From: Amanita rubescens
Taxonomy: Eukaryota; Basidiomycota; Agaricomycetes; Agaricales; Amanitaceae
Direction of reading: 5' to 3'
Length of the DNA stretch: 48,631 nt
Assembly: GCA_015039365.1 (NCBI GenBank)
Contig: WION01000396.1
Location: 1-48,631, forward strand
Shown here: positions 1 through 11,468 of the stretch, piece after piece
How the letters are laid out: every line of letters begins with the position of its first letter
Numbering within the stretch: position 1 is the stretch's first letter
Notes under the pieces: generated by a model
Databases searched by the model: none
Seen by the model: only the letters and a program-made list of their open reading frames with translations
Told to the model about the DNA's origin: nothing
Made by a program: the position numbers and the translations under genes

Positions 1-1030
1 GCTGCTGATCAATCTGCGAGGCCTTCTCGTCAAATTCGTCCCGCAATACCACCTCGACTAGTTCGGGTCCTCCCCTCTATGTTCCGCGCTTTGTGAAGCC
101 ACACCCGTGACAGTCAAAAGATGCATCCCCACGAAATTAGACGTGTGTATCTCTGTGAATTCGATGAGAAATAGAAGAGCCACAGGATTTGAGTAGCGTT
201 TCCTATGATTCTCCAGGTTCTGGTGTAGGAGAAGGTAATGGGAGGTCAACCGCGGTCATTTCAGCATTTTTTTTTCCGTCATCTCATCATATTATTCCGT
301 AAATGAAGAAGAACGGTTGACGTGACTGCTCTTGCCATTTTTTCCTTCGCTTCTTTGTTCCTGTTATGCTTTGCGCACTCCAATGACACCCGGTAAATGA
401 CATCTGCTGGGTTTAGGGGATATATGCGCTTGCTTTTGCCTATGGGATGTTTCTTGTCCGAGGTGGTGCTCACTGGGAGAGGCTGGACGAGGTACTTGAA
501 AAAGCGAGCGGAGGGATGATGAAGCGCTGGAGATGGGCGTAGTTTGGGCGTAGCGGAGTTGCCGTAGCAGTCCAGGTACTACAACGGCGGAGGGTTCTGC
601 TGTAAGATGGTGTCGGGCTCTCATTTCCAATGCCGCTGAAACTGTAGGTGCGGGAACGGGTGCAAGCGGGGCCAGCCTGTACAGATGACCTGGGTCAAGG
701 CTCGTGAGTCTGACGCGCATCCTAGCGGCATCGGAGGAGGAATCCGGATTCCGCATGAGGATTGGCCAGCGCTCAGGCTGAGCACAGCTGACGAGAACTC
801 TAGGGAGAGGTAGCTGAAAGAGAAGAATCCACTGCTTGATTCATAGTGGAAAGAGGCCGGTGGGCGAGGACATTTTGCCAGGCGAGACAGCGAAGGGCGA
901 TGTAAAGACGGTTTCCTTGCTTGACAATGCAGAAGCGAAAAAGTGAACAATACGCCACTGATGTTCCGGAAGCGACATCGATAGAAGTCCATAATGAATC
1001 GTCTTGCGGCCCTTCGGCCTTCACTTTCCT
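1..1030. other. Left-edge region, possible minus-strand exon
   Basis: No gene is certain here. The best candidate is an open stretch on the minus strand from about 578 down to a stop at 279. It ends in a basic, helix-like segment (IYPLNPADVIYRVSLECAKH) and could be the last exon of a gene whose upstream exons lie towards 1075. An acceptor-like TTGTAG sits just before the open stretch. I do not recognise the family. CpG frequency here is normal, unlike the NLR gene that follows. Confidence 0.2.
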
Positions 1031-1498
1031 GAACCTTCCATCGCCAGTTGAGCGCTCTGAGTTTGTTCTCGGCATGCATCCAACAGCTCTACATCTCCGA
1101 GTCCCTTGACCCTCCTAGGCTCACCCTGAATCCTTGACCATAATCGCTTTCAAGACCAACTGATGGCACCCCTCGGATGATGGCACCGTGACTAGCGAGT
1201 CGCAGCAATTGTGATGCCGTGATTCTACTATGGCCGCTACAGCATTGCTTACTATACTCGAGTCTAGGATAAGTATGGGCCAGGTATGATGAACCACTGT
1301 CGCTAGGCTAGCTTGCTCACCGAAGCAGGAGTCTGGCCGAAAGCCCAAGTTTACCACGAGGTTCCATGCGACATGTGACATGTTACAGAGTCACTTCTTT
1401 CTTCTTGACCACCATATACTAATAGCTCAGGCACATCGTGACAAGACATCATTTTCAAGTACAATTCTCAATTCCATATATCATAGACATTGATTGCC

Positions 1499-4400
1499 AT
1501 GTCGGCAGAGGATCCACCTCAGGTAGTGAATACTGGTATCTTTGCTGGATACCAGAATGTTGTTGTTATGGATAGTCAATATAAAGAGGTATTGCATTTC
1601 AGCATTTGGTGACGTGGATTTTGTCAATAATGATGACTCATAGATCAACTACTATCTTGCAGACTATTCCAATATTGATCTACCTCCTTTACCTCCTATC
1701 AAACATTCTAGTACTTTCTTTACAGGCCAAGATAAGTACTTGCAGAAGCTGAAGGATTACTTTGCCCCCAATATGGGAGGCCAAAGAAATTTTGTCCTTT
1801 TGCATGGTTTAGGTGGCATTGGAAAGACACAGATTTGCCTTAAATTCATTGAAGAAAACCCTGATTTGTGAGTAGTTTACACATTAGTATAGTAATTCAA
1901 TATAACAGACCTATTCAAGGTTCTCTGACATATTCTGGATTGATTCTTCTTCACAGAAAAGTATTGAATTTGCACTCACACAGATATCTTTAACCTACAG
2001 TACTTCACTAAATGGTAGACCCTCACCCAGATCTGCTCTTGATTGGATCTCCCAAACACCCAACTTTTTGATGGTGTATGATGGAGCAGATGAACATTAC
2101 TCAGTAGTTGAGAACTTCCTCCCACCAGGAAATGGAGGAAATGTTCTGATAACAAGTAGGAATATTGGATTGAAGAGGTTGAGCAACAACTCAACAGAGA
2201 TTCATGGCATGGAAGATAAAGATGCTATGTCCTTGCTTTTGAAGTCAGCCATGCTTGATGACACAGACAATGATATCTATAATCTGGCCCAGCAGCTTGT
2301 TTTGCAATTGGATGGAATCCCTCTTGCCATTGACCAAGCAGGAGCATACATGCATTTCTGTGAGTGCAGCATTGATAGCTATTTGGGGTTGTATGCAAGA
2401 TACAAGAATGAGTTAATGAGGGATACACCAGGATTTAAGGGTGCTTCAGATTATGGGACATCTACATATGGGACATGGGACATTTCTATGAAAAACATGG
2501 AGATTATGACTGCAAGCAAAGTTGGGGGAGAAGCTGAGGCAGCACACAGTGCAATCAGGCTATTAAGGATTTTTGCCTTTTTGAATCATGAGAACATACC
2601 TGAAGAATTATTCAAGAATGCTGCAAAAAATTACATACAGAGAAATGTTGAAGTAAAAAAGTCTGATTTTTTGTTATCAATAAGCCAACTGAGCAATCAG
2701 ACTTTATTCCTAAGTGAAGATGGGGAATGGGATAGAATGCAGTTTCTGAATGGAATAAAAGTTTTACACTCTTTTTCTTTGGTCAAAACTGTTAACCACT
2801 TGTATTCAATGCACATTCTGGTTAACACCTGGAGTAGGAGTTGTGTGCCAAAAACAGATGTTGAGAAATACTATTGCAGTGCAAGAGCACTGCTATCCTG
2901 TTCAATAGTCTTCAACTGGGAAATTGACAACTATGAATTCTGCAAATTACTTGCTCCACACATTAGGTCAAATTGCTTCCATGGATTGGAATTAAAATTG
3001 AACAGCAAGTACTATGATGATGAATATGAGCAATTTGCACTAGTATTCCATCACATTGGGAGCTGGGATGAGCAGGAAAAATTGTTACATGTTATAATTC
3101 ATCAAAGAACAACAAAGCTTGGATCAGATGACCCATCCACTCTCACCAGCATGGACAATTTGGCATCAACATACAGGAATCAGGGAAGGTGGGATGAGGC
3201 AGGGAAGCTTCAAATGGATGTGATGAATTCAAGAAAAACAAAGCTTGGATCAGACCACCCAGACACTCTCACCAGCATGGCCAATTTGGCATCAACATAC
3301 AGGAATCAGGGAAGGTGGGATGAAGCAGAGAAGCTTGAGATGGATGTGATGAATGCATTCAAAACAAAATTTGGATCAGACCACACATCCACTCTCACCA
3401 GCATGGCAAATTTGGCATCAACATACTGGAATCAGGGAAGGTGGGATGAAGCAGAGAAGCTTGACATGGATGTGATGAATGCAAGAAAAACAAAGCTTGG
3501 ATCAGACCACCCAGACACTCTCACCAGCATGGCCAATTTGGCATCAACATACTGTAATCAGGGAAGGTGGGATGAAGCAGAGAAGCTTCAGATGGGTGTG
3601 ATGAATGCAAGAAAAACAAAGCTTGGATCAGACCACCCAGACACTCTCACCAGCATGGCAAATTTAGCATCAACATACAGGAATCAGGGAAGGTGGGATG
3701 AGGGAGAGGAGCTTGATATGGATGTGGTGGATGCATTCAAAACAAAGCTTGGATCAGACCACCCAGACACTCTCACCAGCATGGCCAATTTGGCATCAAC
3801 GTACTGGAGTCAGGGAAGGTGGGATGAGGCAGAGAAGCTTGAGATGTGATGAATACAACAAAAACAAAGCTTGGATCAGACCACCCAGACACTCTCACCA
3901 GCATGGCCAATTTGGCATCAACATACTGGAATCAGGGAAGGTGGGATGAGGCAGAGAAGCTTGAGATGAATGTGATGAATGCAAGAAAAACAAAGCTTGG
4001 ATCAGACCACCCAGACACTCTCACCAGCATGGCCAATTTGGCATCAACATACTGGAATCAGGGAAGGTGGGATGAAGCAGAAAAGCTTCAGATGGATGTG
4101 ATGAATGCAAGAAAAACAAAATTTGGATCAGACCACCCAGACACTCTCACCAACATGGCCAATTTGGCATCAACATACTGGAGTCAGGGAAGGTGGGATG
4201 AAGCAGAGAAGCTTGAGATGAATGTGATGAATGCAAGAAAAACAAAGCTTGGATCAGACCACCCATCCACTCTCACCAACATGGCCAATTTGGCATCAAG
4301 ATACAAGAATCAGGGAAGGTGGGATGAGGCAGAGAAGCTTGAGATGGATGTGATGAATGCAAGAAAAACAAGGCTTGGATCAGACCACCCAGACACTCTC

Positions 4401-6126
4401 ACCAGCATGGCCAATTTGGCATCAACATATTGGAGTCAGGGAAGGTGGGATGAGGCAGAGAAGCTTGAGATGGATGTGATGAATGCAAGAAAAACAAAGC
4501 TTGGATCAGACCACCCAGACACTCTCATCAGCATGGCCAATTTGGCATCAACATACTGGAATCAGGGAAGGTGGGATGAAGCACAGAAGCTTCAGATGGA
4601 TGTGATGAATGTAAGAAAAGCACAGCTTGGATCAGACCACCCAGACACTCTCACCAGCATGGCCAATTTGGCATCAACATACTGGAGTCAGGGAAGGTGT
4701 GATGAGGCAGAGAAGCTTCAGATGGATGTGATGAATTCAAGAAAAACAAAGCTTGGATCAGACCACCCAGACACTCTCACCGGCATGGCCAATTTGGCAT
4801 CAACATACTGGAATCAGGGAAGGTGGGATGAAGCAGAGAAGCTTCAGATGGATGTGATGAACACAAGAAAAACAAAGCTTGGATCAGACCACCCAGACAC
4901 TCTCACCAGCATGGCCAATTTGGCATCAACATACTGGAATCAGGGAAGGTGGGATGAGGCAGAGAAGCTTCAGATGGATGTGATGAATGCAAGAAAAACA
5001 AAGCTTGGATCAGACCACCCAGATGCTCTCACCAGCATGGCCAATTTGGCATCAACATACTGGAGTCAGGGAAGGTGGGATGAAGCAGAGAAGCTTGAGA
5101 TGGATGTGATGAATGCAACAAAAACAAAGCTTGGATCAGACCACCCAGACACTCTCACCAGCATGGCCAATTTGGCATCAACATACTGGAGTCAGGGAAG
5201 GTGGGATGAAGCAGAGAGGCTTCAGATGGATGTGATGAATGCATTCAAAACAAGGCTTGGATCAGACCACCCAGACACTCAACATACAAGAATCAGGGAA
5301 GGTGGGATGAGGCAGAGAAGCTTGAGATGGATGTGATGAATGTATTCAAAACAGAGCTTGGATCAGACCACCCAGACACTCTCACCAGCATGGCCAATTT
5401 GGCATCAACATACAGGAATCAGGAAAGGTGGGATGAGGCAGAGAAGCTTGAGATGGATGTGATGAATACATTCAAAACAAAGCTTGGATCAGACCACCCA
5501 GACACTCTCACCAGCATGGCCAATTTGGCAGTGACATATATGGATCAAGGAGGGCCAAACTTTGAGGCAGAGACACTGGAGTTGGATATGATAAGTGCCC
5601 CAAAAGTGAAGTCTGAATCAGACCATCTGGAAGCAACTGTCACTACTAATACATGTATCACTAACCAACCCTCTTCCAATAAGGATCTTCAGACAGTTCA
5701 GCAGGATGATAGCCAACCTGAAAATATGGTAAGTTAAGTAAGCTGACCTTGGCTTTTGTCTTATCACTTCTTTTGCTTAGCCAATCAAGCCCCTTAACCA
5801 GCTAGAGATCCAACAAGCTGAAGAGCAAGAGCCCATAGTAGGTGACATGGACATTTGCCTAACTTTTGCTAGATCTGGCTTTTGCATAGATCTCCAGTAC
5901 CCATGACCATTTCAAGGAGGTTCCACATCAGGTGCAAGAGCAGAGTCAGGATGTGGTGCCCATGGTATTCTACCCTTGCACACCAATTCCCACTTTACAT
6001 CTAACTTTGTGTTCTTTGATGTAGCCTTCCAGTTCTGGTGAACAACAACTTGAGCACATTGCAATGCAAACTAAGAATCAGTTTATGGAGGGACTCAAGG
6101 GCATATGGAGAAAACTGAAGTGTTGA
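1499..6126 (+). pseudogene. NB-ARC/TPR NLR-like protein, copy 1, two frameshifts
   Basis: This is a STAND-family NTPase joined to tetratricopeptide repeats, the architecture of fungal NLR-like intracellular sensors. Exons by splice signals and comparison with copy 2: 1499-1588, 1644-1867, 1920-5728, 5781-5837, 5890-5964 and 6025-6126, with introns of 52-60 nt. The N-terminus before the NTPase is short and shows no known effector domain. Walker A is GLGGIGKT (1806-1829), followed by Walker B FLMVYDGAD, the NVLITSRN segment, the GLPL-like IPLAIDQAGAYM, a winged-helix-like region, and 20 TPRs of 42 aa. A 4-nt deletion near 3845 and a 25-nt deletion near 5287 each break the frame. Adding 29 nt to the exon total gives exactly 1462 codons, which supports the model. 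The reading frame is otherwise open, so the lesions are recent, assembly errors, or variation within the repeats. The predicted C-terminus ends LKC. Confidence 0.85.
3118..5560 (+). repeat. Array of 20 tetratricopeptide repeats, 126-bp period
   Basis: Twenty near-identical 42-codon units of the TPR_10/TPR_12 (kinesin light chain-like) type begin with LGSDHPDTLTSMANLAST and continue YWNQGRWDEAEKLEMDVMN. Variation is concentrated at a few positions: W/R/C/K and N/S after STY, E/Q/D before M, A/S/T/V and R/F/T before the K-T-K end, and D/S in HPDTL. The rest is almost invariant even at the DNA level. That pattern indicates repeated unequal exchange or gene conversion. The last units (from about 5530) degenerate. 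Both frameshifts of the gene lie inside this array. Confidence 0.95.
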
Positions 6127-6182
6127 GTACTGTACACCTAGCTTAGCTATTTTCAATATGAGAGCACAATACCTAGTACACC

Positions 6183-6880
6183 TCAAAACTTCGGCCTCAG
6201 AATCACTGGTGCCTCAACCACCACCAGCCTCTTCCCATGCTATCGGAGCATGATCTCTACAGCTGACAAATACATATATCTCCAGCCTATTTCAGGGACC
6301 GTCGCGTCCAATAAGATCAGCATTTCCTCGTATGTGGTTCCATGAACATCCTTGAACCGATAAGTAGTATGACCCCTTTCGAGACGGAAACAAGCCAATT
6401 CACCTTAAAGTCAATATACAAAACGGGATACTGTCGAAAGTGCTTCGAAACGAGCTCGCCATGGTCAGTAATGGCCGTCCCTGCAAACTGGCTGGTAGTT
6501 ATATCTCCGGTGTTTGCCAGGCCACGTTTCAGAGGTTGCTGCGGCAGGAACTCCCTGAAAGGCTCTGCATTAGCAAAATGCAGATATCCGATCAGAAATA
6601 AAACTCAAACCAGAGTATATATTAGCTCTTTCCACAATGTCTCGGGCCCAGAACGAGGTGGTGGCTTCCGCGGTCGCGTAGGAAGGCCTCAATGGCGAGT
6701 GATTTATCCACAAATGTGGCATTTTCATGGCCAAAGAGCTAGGGCCTGAGTAGATCCCCTCTTGAACTACAACGCGTCGGTCATCTCCTTTAGTACTGAC
6801 GTTGTTGAAATCGCGGCGCGGTGGCGGTGACGTCACGCCAAAGGTGACGCGATCCGTTGAAGGTCAACCTCCCAGTAACC
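6183..6880. other. Intergenic, nothing recognised
   Basis: CpG becomes normal again at about 6190, just after the NLR locus. Short open frames on both strands lack motifs and codon bias. The last 100 bp before 6881 presumably hold the HNH gene promoter; no clear TATA box was seen. Confidence 0.5.
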
Positions 6881-8232
6881 ATGTCTTCCCCTGTTGAAGT
6901 CGAAGTTGCCGAAGCCCATGTTGCATTAGTTCTTCTGCAGGACAGAAATTCGGTCTTCTATCTCGAAATCCCATTGGATATCATCAATAATTTATGTTTG
7001 AAGCCCCTCAAGTATCTCCTCTACCTTGGTTGGTGCATCCTCGGCGCTGAAGGCGTACTGGCTCTTGAACCTGACGGTGATGAGATTGATACCGATGAAG
7101 ACCTGGATGAAGATGTATACCACTATGTTACATATGATGAGCTAGGTATGTTTCTTTCATGATGCCATTGTTGTCATGCATAGTACACGCACGACACTTA
7201 TGACATTCTATCTGTTCAACGAAGATCTCGCCAGTATTATCGACCCCGAGGTCATTAAGACCAGGACGAACGTGCCTTCAGAAACTACGGAAATGCGTAA
7301 CGATTTTTCCACCGATTTGCTGGAGCGTGATGTTTGTTGCGTGTGGACAGGAACTGATCCGTTTATTGGAGATGGTTTTCATATCATTCCATATAAGCGT
7401 GGTTCCGAAGTATGTTTCATAATCTTCTGCTGGGAATATGTCTCATCGTCCGGCTACTATTTCAGTGGCTTCAGCAGATCATAGAGAATCGACCGAAAGA
7501 CGACGAGAATGTGAAGGAACTGAATGAGATTAATGATATTCGCAATGGCGTCTTCGCGAACTCTGGCATACATCGCGCATTTGATCGACGCCGTGCAGCC
7601 ATTCTCAAAGTTTGTCATATTTTTCCGTCTGCTTGTCTTGTCCTATGTCCCACCAATCCTCTCAGACTCCAAACTCTATTCTTCAAACTGAAGACGTTCC
7701 TCCACGCCACCTCCGAGAACATATCTCGGAAAAAGTCAGTTATCCGCCCCGTTGCCGTTACACGCTGCAATGGCTGGTAACCCCGAACGCAAACACGATG
7801 TCATCTATTCCAAACAATAGCGATGCCACTTTCAGGAAACGTACACCGAAGCGGGACTACCCATCGGGCATTTTACTCCACTACATCTACGGTGCTGCAG
7901 CTATCAAAAACTGGGGGCGTGGTACGGATGTCCTTCTGAAAGTCGCAAAACCTGCTTGTCCACGGGTACCTGTCCAAGCACAAGCAGGGCCACAGAGAAC
8001 AATAAACGACAGGACCACTGCAATTAGGAAGCGTGAGGCGGCTGATCGTCGTAGATCTGGAGCTGGAGGGGGGTTGGTGGAATCGGAGGACCAGGAGACA
8101 TGGGATGAATATGATATGATGCTATTTCTTCGGGCAAATACCAAGGCTGCAAAAGAACGCCGTCTTAAGAAAGCCAGCGAGGATGCCGCTCGTATTGAGC
8201 AGTGGAGGGGAGGTGTGTCGCAGGGGGTCTGA
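6881..8232 (+). CDS. HNH endonuclease-domain (HNH_2) protein
   Basis: This is one of the HNH_2-domain proteins common in basidiomycete genomes; the substrate is unknown. Proposed exons are 6881-7145, 7225-7409, 7466-7609 and 7666-8232, giving about 386 aa in one unbroken frame. The HNH core spans the second and third exons: RNDFSTDLLERDVCCVWTG, then HIIPYKRGSE with the first histidine, then NGVFANSGIHRAF with the asparagine and last histidine. The segment TPNSILQTEDVPPRH follows the third intron, as in other family members. The acidic EIDTDEDLDED precedes the domain. The first intron is the least certain: the acceptor at 7224 keeps frame, whereas the nearer TAG at 7183 does not. An in-frame ATG at 6857 is an alternative start. 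The C-terminus is basic and may bind DNA. Confidence 0.82.
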
Positions 8233-8906
8233 TTGTACTAGTAGTAACGGTCCCATCACTGCTCTTGAAGGAACAGCTGACTTGTTGGCATCATGTCAAG
8301 CATTGAAGGCAGATTCTACCCGTTGCAGCCGAGATTCTTTTTTCTAGAGACTGGCAGGACGGTTCGCAGGGATCTCACACGGATCAATACTTACCACCGA
8401 GAAGAATAAAGATGTCAGGGAAAATCTAAGATTCGATTTATTATAGTATTCGGATGGATGGATGTCTTATTTAGTCAATATCTGATTGTGATACTATAAT
8501 ATCGTGTGTGTGCGGAAACATTTACTTATCATTGAATGAGGCTGAGAAAGTGCATCATCAATTGTTACTTGAAGGCTTTGTGATTGACTTTTTTGTGTGG
8601 TTGTTATTTATGTCCCTTTGGGTACGGTCTTTGTTCTATTTCTTTCCCTGGCCAACGCTGGTTCGGTGTCCCAGTTACATGAGGACTCGAACGTGGGACA
8701 ATAGCTATAGGCGGCCATCGACACGAGGAGTATAAAAAGCCCTGCGATGAAAGGGAAAAGTCCTGTTTTTAGTCAAATCCGTGTTGGAGACAAGAAAGCA
8801 TTTAGTACCATATTGGCAACGATGGAGCGCAAGCCCTGGCGTGAGAGGAATGTCAGTCTCGCGCGACGTCATCTCGATTCTCTGTAGTCTGTTCAAGGCC
8901 GCTCTA
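8233..8906. other. Intergenic between HNH gene and palindrome
   Basis: No gene seen. Short open frames have no support. The homology to the right arm of the palindrome begins at about 8907 with the block CTCAGAGCCGCATCACTCAA. Confidence 0.5.
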
Positions 8907-11468
8907 GCTCAGAGCCGCATCACTCAATCCCGGTGAGTATGTCCTCCCACCTCGACCATTCCACCACAACATCGCTCTCTACGTGACTTGTGTGGCCCAA
9001 CTGACTTCCCGCCCACGTCAAAAGATTTACCACTCAGCGCTTTGTTCATACCACGCGTCGGTGATGTCATTTTTGGCAACTTGCTCTCTGGCGGTTCCCC
9101 CTCTGGCAAGGAACACTCACAAGACTTAATTGCCTATAGTAATGAGTATGTTCTTGCACCACTTTCAAAGTCTCACTGCTCATGCCATTCACCATCCAGC
9201 CAACATGATGATTTTGCACTCCACCGCTCACCGATCCCGGCGCTGCGCCGCTCGCCACCCCCAGCACCATCGCTATGTCATCAACAACCGGCGCATTCCT
9301 CCACTACATGCTAGTACCCGCCGTTCATGCCAATTGCTCTTCTGTCTGCTCGGATCTTACTCGCCAGGGTCCCCTTTTATTTCCCAGGGTCTTATATGCA
9401 CATCCCTATCCTTGGTCCTTTTGAAATGCCTGCATCTCGGGACAGGAGTTTGGATGGGAGTAGATTATATTCGTTTTCGTGAGCCAGATATGCTATGGTC
9501 TTGTTTACGTATAACAATTTTGAAAGCATACAGAATCATGAAACGAGGTGGCAGGCCCATATCATTTCAGTGTATCACCATTCGCTGAAAGAAACCTGAA
9601 TCGCCGCGAATACAACTCGTAACTGTGATATCCTCGTTTACGGATGTCTATAACATTACCCTATCCTGCTGATCAATTCCTCGTTTGAAAGCGAAGCTTA
9701 CTTTGGACAGCGAAGCAAACGGCATTCGATGAACTTCAACTATCAGTACACTGAAGCCAGATGGATGACGAACGTCTCGTTTCCTTGCGTGGTTCGGTTC
9801 GCGTGATGCATATGCCTACTCCACGCCACTTAGTAAGAACATCTTGTTTCGGCAAAGGTCAATACGCAGGCTGCGATGAGTGGGTGATGATTAACAAATA
9901 CAACAGTAGCCATCGAATAAATCACTGACATAAAATTTAATCATCTTCTTGATGGCGCTCGTACGTTTCGTTTGATGTTTCAGACTTGCGGGATAGTACT
10001 ACGCTGGCGACCCACAAGCTTTCCCGCCGCCTAGCCTGCTCCCTTCCTTCTCGCTCGAAGCTCAGGTAACGGTATCTGCAATGATCGTCGAGTATTCCCC
10101 GCATGATCTTGAGCTACGTGAATGGAGAATGGGTCCTCAGTTAGCTGCGAATACGCAATGATCGCCATCGGAGACGGTAAGCGTTGGGCGCCGGCTGGAT
10201 AAGTAAAACTTTCCTCGACTATTTTGCCTAACGTTTCGGTTCTAGCCAAGCGTACACTTGCATAAAAACGCCTTCATTAATAGGCTCAGAACGGGCCCAG
10301 AACGGCGCGAGAGAACGTGCCGCCAGAGGATAGTACCAAGCTGGGTATTTTAGTCTGGGTCCCGGCATGGCCCATAGTGGGATCAGGGGAAAGTGGGGTA
10401 TGACGAATGCGCAATACTGGGGGGGGGGATCGACATTGCTACCAAATCAGGGCGGTCAGATTCGACAGAGGGCAAAGAGGATAGATGCGTACCGCCAACC
10501 TCCGAGCGTTGGCACTGTGCAGGACGTTTTCCAACTCATACATTGGCCAAAGGACAGATCACCACTGTTGATCGCGATTACGACTGTGTCGGACAACCAC
10601 CATTAGCAAAATCCCATCCGAGTGGGTAGAATAGGCCCGGGATCGTAAGATTGGCATGATGTTTTACATGTCGTTTCTCATACGACCGCCGACCGGCGCT
10701 GCAAAGCAGGTTAGTAGGGACGCTGAATTGAAGATGGCGATCCATACTGTACGTCATATGTCAGCCTTGGCACATAGTATTTTTTCCGTTTAGTCTTGGA
10801 CACAACTTCCTTGATGCTTCCTGATTGAGAGACAGACGACGGGGATGAAAGCAACAGAGGTGATGAAACACGTGGCGTGAGGAAGTCACTACGAAGGCAT
10901 ACCCCCCCTCGTTTTCCAATCCACTGGCACGCTCGGAATCAGCCTGCCACGTATCGCTTGGAATACGCTTTGGTCGCACAGTTTGCAGCAAGTCCTTCGG
11001 ACGAAACCTTCCTGATGACATTGCTAAATGAAGTAATTGACCAAATACGTACAACTTGGCTTAGGTTCCAGGGGTCCCTGCCTCGTGCTTGTTCTTCCGC
11101 CAAACACACCAGCCATTCCTATCGCAGTGCTCTCAACTGAACATGTCAGTGTTTCATTTGCACGCCGCTGTCTGGGAGGCTCCTGGCTGACCAGTGACCA
11201 CCCTCATTTCAGAGCCCGACACGCAGTGCGGCCGAGTTACCTAGACTTGCACGTACTACTGGTGAGCTTCAGAAGCTGCTGTTGCTTCACGACTGATGGC
11301 AGTGCCACCATTCACTGTTCCCTACCAGCTGGTTCCTCCGACAACCAAGTTGAACTCGGAGTCTTGGACACACTTTCTCCTAGATTCACATCACTTCCCA
11401 CTTCTCTCCTGAGCTCATTATTACATCTGCACCATACTACAATAAACACTCTACACAAAGCACTGGTG
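8907..11468. other. Outer part of left arm, no gene assigned
   Basis: CpG-containing sequence conserved in the right arm (26843-29280). Open frames such as the one at 9130-9588 are not kept in both arms and show no motif. A short minus-strand frame at 10031-10249 has a partly similar counterpart on the plus strand at 28011-28232 (LTEDP, IHVAQDHAGNT, LRARRKGA), so it may be a decayed exon of an unknown gene. The last 100 bp before 11469 are likely the GTPase promoter. Confidence 0.45.

Larger units (their letters stand above)
1031..6182 (+). repeat. Segmental duplication, copy 1 (NLR locus)
   Basis: Sequence from the block starting AACCTTCCATCGCCAGTTG to a little beyond the NLR stop is repeated in the same orientation at 42758-46907. 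The homology covers about 470 bp upstream of the start codon, all exons and introns, and a short 3' flank. The copies differ mainly in the number of 126-bp tetratricopeptide repeats (20 against about 13) and in one extra 3' exon in this copy. Boundaries are read by eye and may be off by tens of bases. Confidence 0.85.

Noticed and set aside
3846..5737. Programmed frameshifting in the NLR arrays
   Set aside because: The lesions are deletions of 4, 25 and 1 nt relative to the repeat consensus, at unrelated sites, with no slippery sequence in common.
9130..9588. 152-codon frame in the outer left arm
   Set aside because: The homologous right-arm sequence does not keep the same frame, and the composition is low-complexity His/Ser/Arg with no domain.
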